Below are positions 25,971 to 33,508 of a DNA stretch of 64,000 bases, in pieces. The notes beneath the pieces were generated by a model. It was not told the origin of the DNA, did not search any database, and saw only the letters and a list, made by a program, of their open reading frames with translations. Source of the DNA: CAVYHJ01 sp963768165 [NCBI: uncultured bacterium] (lineage in GTDB: Bacteria; UBP4; UBA4092). Every line of letters begins with the position of its first letter. The first letter of the stretch is position 1. The DNA is taken from contig CAVYHJ010000002.1 of the NCBI GenBank assembly GCA_963768165.1, forward strand, positions 1,193,977-1,257,976, given 5' to 3'. Position numbers and translations under genes: made by a program.

Positions 25971-26019
25971 GAGTTTCTTCGCAGACTCAGGATTTCGCTG
26001 TGCTCAACCTTTCCTGACG
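25971..26019. repeat. GTTTCTTCGCAGACTCAGG-type dispersed repeat
   Basis: The segment AGTTTCTTCGCAGACTCAG followed by GATTTCGCTGTGCTCAAC is matched at 60153-60200 by AGTTTCTTCACAGACTCAG followed by AATTTCGCTATTTTCAA. Both copies are intergenic. Confidence 0.55.
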
Positions 26020-26027
26020 CTTATCAA

Positions 26028-26930
26028 CTAAAACTCGAAATTGTGTAATGCGGGATCGGTTGCCCCGCCATCGGTATTCCCGCCATAGTTATAATAGTTC
26101 ATGTTATTTCCAGAGGCACGATTGCTGGCATAGAAGTTCCCATTACCATCCAGGTATATACCAATGTAGTTGTTGATGATTAGATTATTTTCGATGACGT
26201 TCATGGTACCCCCTTGCGTTTGAATACCATTATTCAAGCTATCGTTGCAGGTATTCCCGATTACCCGACACCTAGACCCTATTATAATACCAGTTTGGTT
26301 GCCATTCGCAGTATTATCTTTCACGATACTATTATTATCAGCATAAATCCCTAATGCGTTGGAACTTGCCTTATTGTCTGTAACGGTACAATTATTGCCG
26401 ATATCAATACCACTACAGTTAAAGCCAATACTAGCAAAGCCATTATAAGAAGCAACCGACCCTGTAATAATTGCATCTTCGTTAAGGTTAAAACCATCGC
26501 AACCATTTTTATTGGCGATACAGTTGATAACTCTCATGGTAGTACCTCCCAAAAAAAATCCATTATATCCATTGTTATAAGACTTCACCTTTGAGACTTG
26601 AACGTCATTCCCTGATAGGGAGATACCGTTATGTCCCCAATCCCGCACTACCCCATTGGTAATAGTGATATTGTTATTCCCCGCTGCCGACCAAATTCCA
26701 TCTGTAATTTGCCCTGCACCATATATATTATGCCCATTCAGGTCTATGGTCACATCGCTCGTATTTATGGTGATAGTTGGATTAGTGGTCCCAGCAGTTA
26801 AATCTTTCACCACAATATACGACCCCGGGGTACTAATGGTATAGGGTGTATAGGCAATATTAATCTGCCCATCCGCATACACCATGCTTGCCAGCATCAT
26901 GCTGACTATAATTAGAATAATCTTTTTCAT
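26028..26930 (-). CDS. Secreted right-handed parallel beta-helix protein
   Basis: 300 residues. A signal peptide (MKKIILIIVSMMLASMVYA) is followed by GQINIAYTPYTISTPGSYIV and then regularly spaced beta-helix coils (ITNGVVRDWGHNGISLSGN, IANKNGCDGFNLNED, NSLNNGIQTQGGTMNVIEN). These resemble NosD/pectate-lyase-type PbH1 repeats. Such proteins usually bind or cleave polysaccharide, but no catalytic residues are apparent. A paralogue with the same signal peptide lies upstream at 27,010-27,969; the two probably arose by tandem duplication. A GCGTCGGGAA hairpin separates them. Confidence 0.85.
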   Translation of the reverse strand: MKKIILIIVSMMLASMVYADGQINIAYTPYTISTPGSYIVVKDLTAGTTNPTITINTSDVTIDLNGHNIYGAGQITDGIWSAAGNNNITITNGVVRDWGHNGISLSGNDVQVSKVKSYNNGYNGFFLGGTTMRVINCIANKNGCDGFNLNEDAIITGSVASYNGFASIGFNCSGIDIGNNCTVTDNKASSNALGIYADNNSIVKDNTANGNQTGIIIGSRCRVIGNTCNDSLNNGIQTQGGTMNVIENNLIINNYIGIYLDGNGNFYASNRASGNNMNYYNYGGNTDGGATDPALHNFEF

Positions 26931-26961
26931 AAATGTTCTCCATTGTTTAACTTGTTAAGCT

Positions 26962-26993
26962 GCGTCGGGAATGGGCTTTTCCTTTCCCGCCGC
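26962..26993. repeat. GCGTCGGGAA hairpin repeat (copy 3)
   Basis: GCGTCGGGA.../...TTTCCCGCCGC between the two beta-helix genes; it may reduce read-through from the upstream gene. Confidence 0.65.
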
Positions 26994-27009
26994 AATAGAC
27001 TTCAGTATC

Positions 27010-27969
27010 TTACCAAATCACATCCGCCAATACCCCGGTTCCTGTCGAAGAACCACTTAAGGTTTCAGCAGTGGTATTCCCATGGAGTTTATTTTGTTCC
27101 AGATAAATCCCATTGCTTCTGCAAAAAATACCGACTGCATTACTTTCACAAAGATTACGCGCTACATAATCACCGGAAAATGGAACGATACCACCCGGAT
27201 TTGATGAGCAAGTATTTTCAATGATTTGGTTATTACCATTCGTATAAATCCCCGAATCTAGATTATTAGACGTGTTATTGTTATTAATCAAGCAGCCACC
27301 ACTCCCCCAGACATGAATCCCAGCAAGTGCATTACCAGAGGCATTATTTTCGATTATTTGGCAATTGTTACCTTTAACATTAATCCCATCATACATAAGA
27401 AAAACAAAATCACCATTATTATTGGCATTATTCTGGATTATTTGGCAACTGTTTCCATCTACTTTAATCCCCTCAAAACCATTATTGGTAGCGATACATC
27501 CGGTAATAATACCGGCATTGCCAATCTCAATACCATTTTGGGTATTGCTATCAGCAATACAATCCATCACCCTCATGGAAGTACCTACCAAATAAAACCC
27601 TTGATATCCATTGTTATAAGATTTCACCTTCGAAACTTGCACATTATTCCCATACAGGGCAATCCCGCTATATCCCCAATCGCGCACCACCCCATTGGTC
27701 ACGGTGATATTGTTATTCCCCACAGCCGAATAAATCCCATCTATATTATGCTGTACTCCATAGAGGGTATGGCCATTCAGGTCAATGGTCACATCACTCG
27801 TATTAATAGTTATCGTAGGATTAGTGCTCCCGGCAGTGATATTACAAACTACAATATACGACCCCGGTTGATTAATGGTATAAGGCGAATAGGCAATATT
27901 AATCTGCCCATCCGCGTACACCATACTCGCCAGCATCACGCTGACTATCATTAGAATAATCGTTTTCAT
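27010..27969 (-). CDS. Secreted right-handed parallel beta-helix protein (paralogue)
   Basis: 319 residues with signal peptide MKTIILMIVSVMLASMVYA. The same N-terminal cap as the downstream paralogue (GQINIAYSPYTINQPGSYIV) is followed by PbH1-type coils rich in N-N-x-I-x-V patterns. The final coils diverge from the paralogue and end in LSGSSTGTGVLADVIW. It is likely extracellular; its role in glycan binding or degradation is not determined. No ribosome site stronger than AGGAGAGAAGTT before ATG 27969 is needed; that site is good. Confidence 0.85.
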   Translation of the reverse strand: MKTIILMIVSVMLASMVYADGQINIAYSPYTINQPGSYIVVCNITAGSTNPTITINTSDVTIDLNGHTLYGVQHNIDGIYSAVGNNNITVTNGVVRDWGYSGIALYGNNVQVSKVKSYNNGYQGFYLVGTSMRVMDCIADSNTQNGIEIGNAGIITGCIATNNGFEGIKVDGNSCQIIQNNANNNGDFVFLMYDGINVKGNNCQIIENNASGNALAGIHVWGSGGCLINNNNTSNNLDSGIYTNGNNQIIENTCSSNPGGIVPFSGDYVARNLCESNAVGIFCRSNGIYLEQNKLHGNTTAETLSGSSTGTGVLADVIW

Positions 27970-27994
27970 AACTTCTCTCCTCTTTTTGTTTAAG

Positions 27995-28022
27995 GTAGAG
28001 ACGTAACATGTTACGTCTCTAC
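27995..28022. repeat. GTAGAGACGTAAC palindrome, copy 1
   Basis: Perfect 28-bp palindrome with arms GTAGAGACGTAACA/TGTTACGTCTCTAC. An identical copy is at 29931-29958. This copy lies between two leftward genes. Confidence 0.85.
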
Positions 28023-28028
28023 TGATAT

Positions 28029-28844
28029 CTATTCACTCAAAGCATCGAACTGACTTAATTCCACAGGAACAACTGTCCCGGTGGTCAGGGTTACCGCGGC
28101 AATATTCACTTCCGCAGGTATCCCTTCAGACAGACCGCAAAAATAGGAGGTTGCACTGAATCCCCCACCTGTCGGATTAAATGAAACAATGTCCGACTTA
28201 TTAAACAAATTACTGGAACTGGCGGGCAGGTTACCCGCGACATCGAAAGACATAATCGTTTGGGTAACAGTCACGTAATGATAGACCTCCAGGTTCATCT
28301 CCGCAGGAACATTATTAACGGACGCATCAAAATCCTTCCCTGTGAATCCGCTTCCCGCGACATAATGAATAGCATCATTACGGCTCACTAATCCGATACC
28401 CGGTAGCGTGGCATCCTCCCGTAATGAAATCGAGAGAGTCAAAGGACTTAGATTGGTTACATCTGCCGCATCTAAACCAGCTTCTGGAGGGATTCCAGCG
28501 CCTAATCCATCAAATAAGCGCGTCACATTAGTTCCATCCCAGACCATCAAATCCTGCCGATGGTACATCGTGCCTTGAATAGTGGTATCTTCCCGTATCG
28601 CAAATACCGTGGTATTGGGAGCGATGAATTGTAAAGAGTCAATTCCTGTTTCCGGGGGTAATACCGCCGAGAGCGAGGGTAAGACTTGAGTATAAGTTCC
28701 CGTACAATTGGTCGAAATAATACTAAACTTATCAAAGGTATTCGACCCATTGGTAAACGCTTCTTTCGTAGAAAATAGAAAATCGGCATGAGCATAAACC
28801 GAGAATAAGGCTGTTCCTAGAATAAATAGAAATAGTTTTTTCAT
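28029..28844 (-). CDS. Secreted protein of unknown function
   Basis: 271 residues with signal peptide MKKLFLFILGTALFSVYAHA. I do not recognise the domain. There are internal repeats built around the pattern PPE(A/T)G(I/L)D followed 15-20 residues later by ISLREDAT or AIREDTT (near 64-90 and 118-148), suggesting tandem beta-rich modules. The C-terminus ends at VVPVELSQFDALSE. In many secreted proteins a PVELxxF segment opens a further C-terminal domain, so the gene may be shortened; a 28-bp palindrome lies only 6 bases past the stop. The probable 6S RNA terminator is 45 bases upstream. Confidence 0.75.
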   Translation of the reverse strand: MKKLFLFILGTALFSVYAHADFLFSTKEAFTNGSNTFDKFSIISTNCTGTYTQVLPSLSAVLPPETGIDSLQFIAPNTTVFAIREDTTIQGTMYHRQDLMVWDGTNVTRLFDGLGAGIPPEAGLDAADVTNLSPLTLSISLREDATLPGIGLVSRNDAIHYVAGSGFTGKDFDASVNNVPAEMNLEVYHYVTVTQTIMSFDVAGNLPASSSNLFNKSDIVSFNPTGGGFSATSYFCGLSEGIPAEVNIAAVTLTTGTVVPVELSQFDALSE

Positions 28845-28883
28845 AGTTACACCTCTCTCCCATAAGTTATTAGAAATGCAAAT

Positions 28884-28923
28884 AAAAAAGCCCGATGAAT
28901 ACTTCTTTCGTATTCATCAGGCT
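28884..28923 (-). terminator. Intrinsic terminator of the probable 6S RNA
   Basis: On the minus strand AAGCCTGATGAATAC and GTATTCATCGGGCTT form a 15-bp stem with a 7-base loop (one G-U pair), followed by TTTTTT. Confidence 0.9.
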
Positions 28924-29066
28924 TATAGAAATCCTGAAATCTTAAGTTCCGCCTGCTATACTTACGGACGCCTTTTATTGCTTCACTTAACAACCGTCTC
29001 ATCTGGCCGACTATCCATCTTCTCTCTGCCGCGTCGGACCGACCTACTTACAACATCTCACTATAG
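28884..29066 (-). ncRNA. ssrS: Probable 6S RNA
   Basis: A free-standing ~180-nt transcript is defined by a perfect consensus promoter (29073-29101) and an intrinsic terminator (28884-28923), with no open reading frame between. Its 5' part contains TGAGATGTT-GTAAG-TAGGTCGGTCC, which resembles the conserved 5' side of 6S RNA. The 5' end pairs with the 3' part (TATAG...TAAG with CTTA...CTATA), and GACGC pairs with GCGTC further in. That gives the long open hairpin typical of 6S. 6S RNA binds the sigma-70 holoenzyme and mimics an open promoter. Alternative: an unrelated leader RNA of the secreted gene downstream. Confidence 0.7.
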
Positions 29067-29072
29067 GGAAAA

Positions 29073-29101
29073 ATTATAAGACGACCCTTCTTGTTTGTCA
29101 A
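29073..29101 (-). promoter_or_regulatory. Consensus sigma-70 promoter of the probable 6S RNA
   Basis: On the minus strand TTGACA (29096-29101) and TATAAT (29073-29078) are exactly consensus with a 17-base spacer; initiation is expected near 29066. Confidence 0.9.
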
Positions 29102-29169
29102 TTCCTTCCTATATCCCTCTTTTCATATTAGTACTTTCGGTATGATTCCTGTAAGATAGAAATAATATT

Positions 29170-29934
29170 ATGAAACATGAAACCGGGTTTTTTAATCAAC
29201 ATCCTGATTTGTACGATGTAATGATTCCTTGGGAACAACGGTTGGCTAGAGAATTACCCTTTTTCGAGAAAATCTTTTCAAAATATAAAATTCATTCTGT
29301 AGTAGATTGTGGTTGTGGAACCGGGTGGCACACAATTTCATTTGCTAAAAGAGGATTACATGCCATCGGTCTCGATAATAGTATGGCCATGATTCAATAT
29401 GCCCGACAGAATGCAGTCAAACAGAAATCATCCACTACATTTTATCAGGGTGATTTTCAATCCGTAGACAAAATTATACACTCTAAAGTAAATGCGGTTG
29501 TCTGTCTGGGAAACTCATTGGCTATCCTGGGGAATAAAACCGCTGTTCTAAAAACCTTAAAAAGTATGTCCCGGGTTCTGACGGAAAAAGGGATCATTGT
29601 ATTTCAGGTATTGAATTTCCAACGTATGTCCGTTAATAAGATTACCGGATTACCCCCGCGACTGATTCAAAAAGACGATAAAGAATATCTCTTTTTACGG
29701 CTATTTGATATTACCCATAAACAAGCAAAAATTAATTTTGTTTTGTTAACCAAAGAAAATAAACAATGGACTCATGAAGTGCACTCCACCGCTCTCTTCT
29801 ATTTTACAAAACCCCTGCTAACCGACTTACTCAAAAAAGCAGGATTCTCTACGATTCAAATTTATGGGGATATGTCTTTCACAACATTTTCAGCGAAAAA
29901 CTCTGCAGATTTGATAGTAATTGCTCGAATGTAG
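29170..29934 (+). CDS. Class I SAM-dependent methyltransferase
   Basis: 254 residues. Motif I VVDCGCGTGWHTISFAKRG (near 44-62), motif II GLDNSMAMIQYA, and NAVVCLGNSLAIL identify a Rossmann-fold methyltransferase. The substrate is unknown; the class ranges from small molecules to glycine/sarcosine-type acceptors. Its start is ATG 29170. The TAG stop codon (29932-29934) is formed by the second base onward of the GTAGAGACGTAAC palindrome, so that repeat supplies the end of the protein. Confidence 0.85.
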   Translation: MKHETGFFNQHPDLYDVMIPWEQRLARELPFFEKIFSKYKIHSVVDCGCGTGWHTISFAKRGLHAIGLDNSMAMIQYARQNAVKQKSSTTFYQGDFQSVDKIIHSKVNAVVCLGNSLAILGNKTAVLKTLKSMSRVLTEKGIIVFQVLNFQRMSVNKITGLPPRLIQKDDKEYLFLRLFDITHKQAKINFVLLTKENKQWTHEVHSTALFYFTKPLLTDLLKKAGFSTIQIYGDMSFTTFSAKNSADLIVIARM

Positions 29935-29958
29935 AGACGTAACATGTTACGTCTCTAC
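29931..29958. repeat. GTAGAGACGTAAC palindrome, copy 2
   Basis: Identical to 27995-28022. It sits between convergent genes (methyltransferase and secretin), where it could stop transcription from both sides. Confidence 0.85.
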
Positions 29959-29977
29959 CGATTGATTATATGGGTAA

Positions 29978-32041
29978 TTACTTGGTTGTATCCGAGCTTG
30001 TTGGCGGTCTCATGAAAACTGGTAATTGTCCAGGTGCAGAAGGTCCGATTTGCGGAGCGGCTGGTTGAGGTGCTGCCATTTGACTCTGCTGTGGTATTAC
30101 CGGTTGGCTCTGTGAAGGTGAAGGAGTAACTGATATGATCGAAGTCGTTTGCGAGAACGATTGATCCAGTATAGTGGCCGGTTGAGCTGTAATCGGTGTT
30201 CCTTCGGTTTGCGGAGGAGTTACCTGAGACTGTGGTTGATTCACTTTATCCTTCAGTTCTTTTTTCAACCGAGCGGCGCGTTCTTTATCGGTTTCACCGG
30301 AGGTTGCGTAACTATAACTTTGATAGGCTTCCGGATAAAGTTTTTCAAAATCTGCCCGGTTTCCTCTGACCAAATGCGGGGTAAGGAAAAGTACTAAATT
30401 TCGTTTTTCACCTTCTTTAGAGTGCTGTCCAAAAATGATCGGTCCAATAAAAGGAATATCTTCCAAAAGTGGAATTCCGGTCCCGGAATCGACCTTCTTC
30501 TTTTCAACCATTCCCCCGATGACTACGGTTTCATTATTATGAACCTCGATAACAGTATTGGCTTTCTCCGTAGTGGTTGCAACACCGGTGAAGGAGTTGC
30601 CCGTTCCTTGGTTCAAGGTCTCCTCGGTTGCCTGGGTATTTTCCAGATTGACTTTGATATCAATCATCCCGTCCGCATTGATATGCGGTGTCACTTCCAG
30701 CTTGATCCCGAAATCCTGGTTAGCCTGAGAATAATATTGTTGATAAGACGTTCCGGTTGTCCCGGTGACCGGTTGGGTATACAGAACAGAATAGGGTATC
30801 GTACCCCCGACCAGGACACTGGCTTTTTCATCGTTTTTCACCATAATGCGCGGACTGGCAAGGAGTTCTGAATCCCCTTTCAGATTAGAAAGCGCTTGGA
30901 CGGACGCCGTGGCATTTAAACCCAATGACGAAGAATATCCAGAAAAGAAATTTTTGACACTCTGAAACCAATTACTGCCAATGGGAATGTTAACAGCACC
31001 CGAAGAGGAATTGGATAACGTCCACGCAGCGCCATAGGACCAGTTGATTCCCAAGGTCAGCATTTTATCGTAATCTATATCCACAATTTCCGCTTCGATA
31101 TACACCAAACGGTCCGGTTCGTCCATGGCTTTGATAACTTTGGCAATCTTTTCCAAATGACTGGGGATGTCATCTACGATGACTTTATTGTTGCGGTCAT
31201 CAATTTGAATATAACCCCTTTTTGTAATTAAATCCTTAATGGCGGCTGAAATGTCTTTGGGTTTGGCGTAATTAATGTCGAAAACTTCCAATTGAGTCTC
31301 GGTATCGAGACTGTCTATCATGGTACGCATCTTCTCGATGGCGGACGGGACATCTGTAACAATTAATGAATTGGTTCGGTCATCTACTTGAATATCCCCT
31401 TTCGCTGTTTTTACTTTATCGAGTTGTTGTTTCACATCACTCGCCACCGCATATTTTAATTTAAAAACTTCTACACTGATCGGCACATCAAGGGATTCAA
31501 TGACGGATTCAATTCGAGCGATAGATTCGGGGGTATCCGTCACCTGTAACTGGTTGGTGCGGTCATCCCGAATAATTTTTCCGGCGTTGGATAACAATGG
31601 TTGCACCACATTTTGAACGTCCTGTGCATTGGTATTTAAAATATAAAAAGTTTTGGTGATAACATTCCCCTTCTGAACTTCATCCCATTCTGCTTTTGTA
31701 TAGATCGTAATGATATTGTCTTTTCGTGCCCAGACCCAGCCATTAGATTGGGTAAGTGCGTCCAAGGCTTGTTCGAGAGTATTGTTATTCAACGCTACAC
31801 TGATATTGCCTGTCGCTCCTTTACTGGCGATTACACTCACTCCAAAAGTTTCCCCAATGATGGAGAGTAATTGACTCAATGGTGTGTCCGTCAGAGTTAA
31901 ACTGATTGTCTTTTCTTCCGGAGTTGCCGGTGCTGGCTGTGTCTGGGATAAAGCAGGGATAACCATGAAAACGAAAACGGTCAATAAAAGCAACCCCACC
32001 CGGCTTTTTTTCTTTCGGAATAGATAATTTAAAATATGCAT
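29978..32041 (-). CDS. gspD: Secretin, GspD/PilQ family outer-membrane channel
   Basis: 687 residues. A signal peptide (about 1-33) is followed by an N0/STN-like domain (LTDTPLSQLLSIIGETFGVS, 46-110) and three N1-type repeats, each ending in a DDRTNxLxVTD or DDRNNKVIVDD motif. The secretin domain comes next, with VLVGGTIPYSV, VVIGGMVEKKK and the terminal RNLVLFLTPHLVRGN. The C-terminal ~110 residues are Pro/Gln/Ser-rich. It forms the outer-membrane ring for the secretion or pilus machine encoded upstream. GGAAGGA precedes ATG 32041. It is the last gene of the operon. Confidence 0.92.
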   Translation of the reverse strand: MHILNYLFRKKKSRVGLLLLTVFVFMVIPALSQTQPAPATPEEKTISLTLTDTPLSQLLSIIGETFGVSVIASKGATGNISVALNNNTLEQALDALTQSNGWVWARKDNIITIYTKAEWDEVQKGNVITKTFYILNTNAQDVQNVVQPLLSNAGKIIRDDRTNQLQVTDTPESIARIESVIESLDVPISVEVFKLKYAVASDVKQQLDKVKTAKGDIQVDDRTNSLIVTDVPSAIEKMRTMIDSLDTETQLEVFDINYAKPKDISAAIKDLITKRGYIQIDDRNNKVIVDDIPSHLEKIAKVIKAMDEPDRLVYIEAEIVDIDYDKMLTLGINWSYGAAWTLSNSSSGAVNIPIGSNWFQSVKNFFSGYSSSLGLNATASVQALSNLKGDSELLASPRIMVKNDEKASVLVGGTIPYSVLYTQPVTGTTGTSYQQYYSQANQDFGIKLEVTPHINADGMIDIKVNLENTQATEETLNQGTGNSFTGVATTTEKANTVIEVHNNETVVIGGMVEKKKVDSGTGIPLLEDIPFIGPIIFGQHSKEGEKRNLVLFLTPHLVRGNRADFEKLYPEAYQSYSYATSGETDKERAARLKKELKDKVNQPQSQVTPPQTEGTPITAQPATILDQSFSQTTSIISVTPSPSQSQPVIPQQSQMAAPQPAAPQIGPSAPGQLPVFMRPPTSSDTTK

Positions 32042-32102
32042 GAATTTTTTTCCTTCCTATTATACCCCAACAGTCGGCAAATGGCTGACAACCGGCGCCA
32101 AT

Positions 32103-32906
32103 TTATTGAGATAATTCTTTTGACATAGTACCATAAGTTAAAACAACTTTCCCTTGAGAAACCTTTTTTATGAGACAATGTTGCAGGACATCCCCAACTT
32201 TCACTTTATTGGATTTATTATCTCCTGTGACAATAAAAGCTATTTTCAAAGAAGGAACGGTACCTTTAAGTTTCCAACCATTGGTGATAACTGTAATGGC
32301 TTGGAGTTGGAGCCATCGTGTATCGTTTTTATTAGCCACCAATGCCAATTGCACCTTATCCTCTGAGGGAAGAATTTTATTGATTACCACGCCTTCCAGT
32401 TGTTCTCCGATATGGAGATTATGGTTGAGCGGGCGGGCGTCGGCTATCACACACTCGTTTTCATCCACAATTTCCCATAATATCCAGTTTCTCGTGATTT
32501 CGAGCAGTGATCGTTGATGCGGCGGAGGCGGAGGCGGAGGGGGAATCAAAAGACAAAATAAATCTCGTTCTCCAATTCCACGATAACCAGTATCTTTTAC
32601 AAAAGGAACACCGCCGGAATCGGTGGTATATTGATGAAACTCATAAGGTGATTCATCTTTTATGCTTATACCAATACTAGAGGTCGCCAAGGTGGATAAA
32701 TTGGAAGTATTCTTTGACAAAGGAGCCGGAGGAGCATTTTGCAAATTGGTTGTATTTGTCGCAATCGTTTGCAAAGGAGTCGGATTTGGTTTGACATGTT
32801 TCGTCCGTTTAGGTGGGGTTTTAGGCAATGGCCAGAATATATAACCCACTACGGCGGCCACAAAAACTACGATTAAACTGATGACTATCCATTTAGCATT
32901 TTTCAT
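32103..32906 (-). CDS. Inner-membrane GspC/PilP-like secretion component
   Basis: 267 residues. A single N-terminal helix (WIVISLIVVFVAAVVGYIFW) is followed by a Pro/Thr-rich linker, then RDLFCLLIPPPPPPPPH and a beta-rich region (residues 145-265) with GEQLEGVVINKILP and KVGDVLQHCLIKKVSQGKVVL. A membrane anchor, RxxF-like motif, proline run and C-terminal HR-like domain fit GspC/PilP, which link the inner membrane to the secretin. The assignment rests on layout and position between PilO-like and GspD genes rather than strong sequence motifs. Confidence 0.65.
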   Translation of the reverse strand: MKNAKWIVISLIVVFVAAVVGYIFWPLPKTPPKRTKHVKPNPTPLQTIATNTTNLQNAPPAPLSKNTSNLSTLATSSIGISIKDESPYEFHQYTTDSGGVPFVKDTGYRGIGERDLFCLLIPPPPPPPPHQRSLLEITRNWILWEIVDENECVIADARPLNHNLHIGEQLEGVVINKILPSEDKVQLALVANKNDTRWLQLQAITVITNGWKLKGTVPSLKIAFIVTGDNKSNKVKVGDVLQHCLIKKVSQGKVVLTYGTMSKELSQ

Positions 32907-32934
32907 AATGAATTGGTAACTTGGAACTTAATAA

Positions 32935-33507
32935 TTATTGTGATTTTTGTTCTGCTTCTTTTTTAACCAGTTTCCCCATACGTATGGTTGCTTGCAAGAT
33001 AGGATTATGTGCGGCTTTTGCTTTAGGTACCAATTGAAAATAATCAATATAAAGTCCCCGCTCCTGCATTCCCTGCAAAAATTTGCCAACGGTCAATAAA
33101 TTTGCCTCGAACATGACTTGCAAAGTATAGGCTTGATAATTCGGCATATTTTGAATTCTTCGAATATATACCGGATCCAACCGTGAGAAATGAATATTGA
33201 CTTCCTTTTGAATTTCATCGGCTTGAAGTAGAAGGGAATCCTCTGTTGGTTTTTTGGGGTCCGTACGCCGTAACCCTTTTAGATTGCTCTCATATTCCGC
33301 TGTGATAGCCGCTTCATTTTTTATCAACGAATTGACTTTTTCCAAATCGACTTTTTTTTGGCTCAGCTTGGAGGATAGACTGGTCCATTGTTCAAATGCA
33401 GGGAGAATAACATTCAATAGAATAATGGCACCAATAATCACAAAAATGGTGGCATAAAATAATGTCCGTTCACGTTTCGTTTTTAGAAATTTATCGAATA
33501 ATGCCAT
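32935..33507 (-). CDS. pilO: PilO/GspM-like inner-membrane protein
   Basis: 190 residues. One N-terminal transmembrane helix (LFYATIFVIIGAIILLNVIL) is followed by a coiled coil (LSSKLSQKKVDLEKVNSLI) and a ferredoxin-like C-terminal domain, the PilO plan. ATG 33507 is one base from the stop of the pilMN gene and follows GAGGA, implying coupling; a start at 33525 inside that gene is less likely. PilO pairs with the PilN part encoded just upstream to form the alignment platform. Confidence 0.78.
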   Translation of the reverse strand: MALFDKFLKTKRERTLFYATIFVIIGAIILLNVILPAFEQWTSLSSKLSQKKVDLEKVNSLIKNEAAITAEYESNLKGLRRTDPKKPTEDSLLLQADEIQKEVNIHFSRLDPVYIRRIQNMPNYQAYTLQVMFEANLLTVGKFLQGMQERGLYIDYFQLVPKAKAAHNPILQATIRMGKLVKKEAEQKSQ

Positions 33508-33508
33508 A

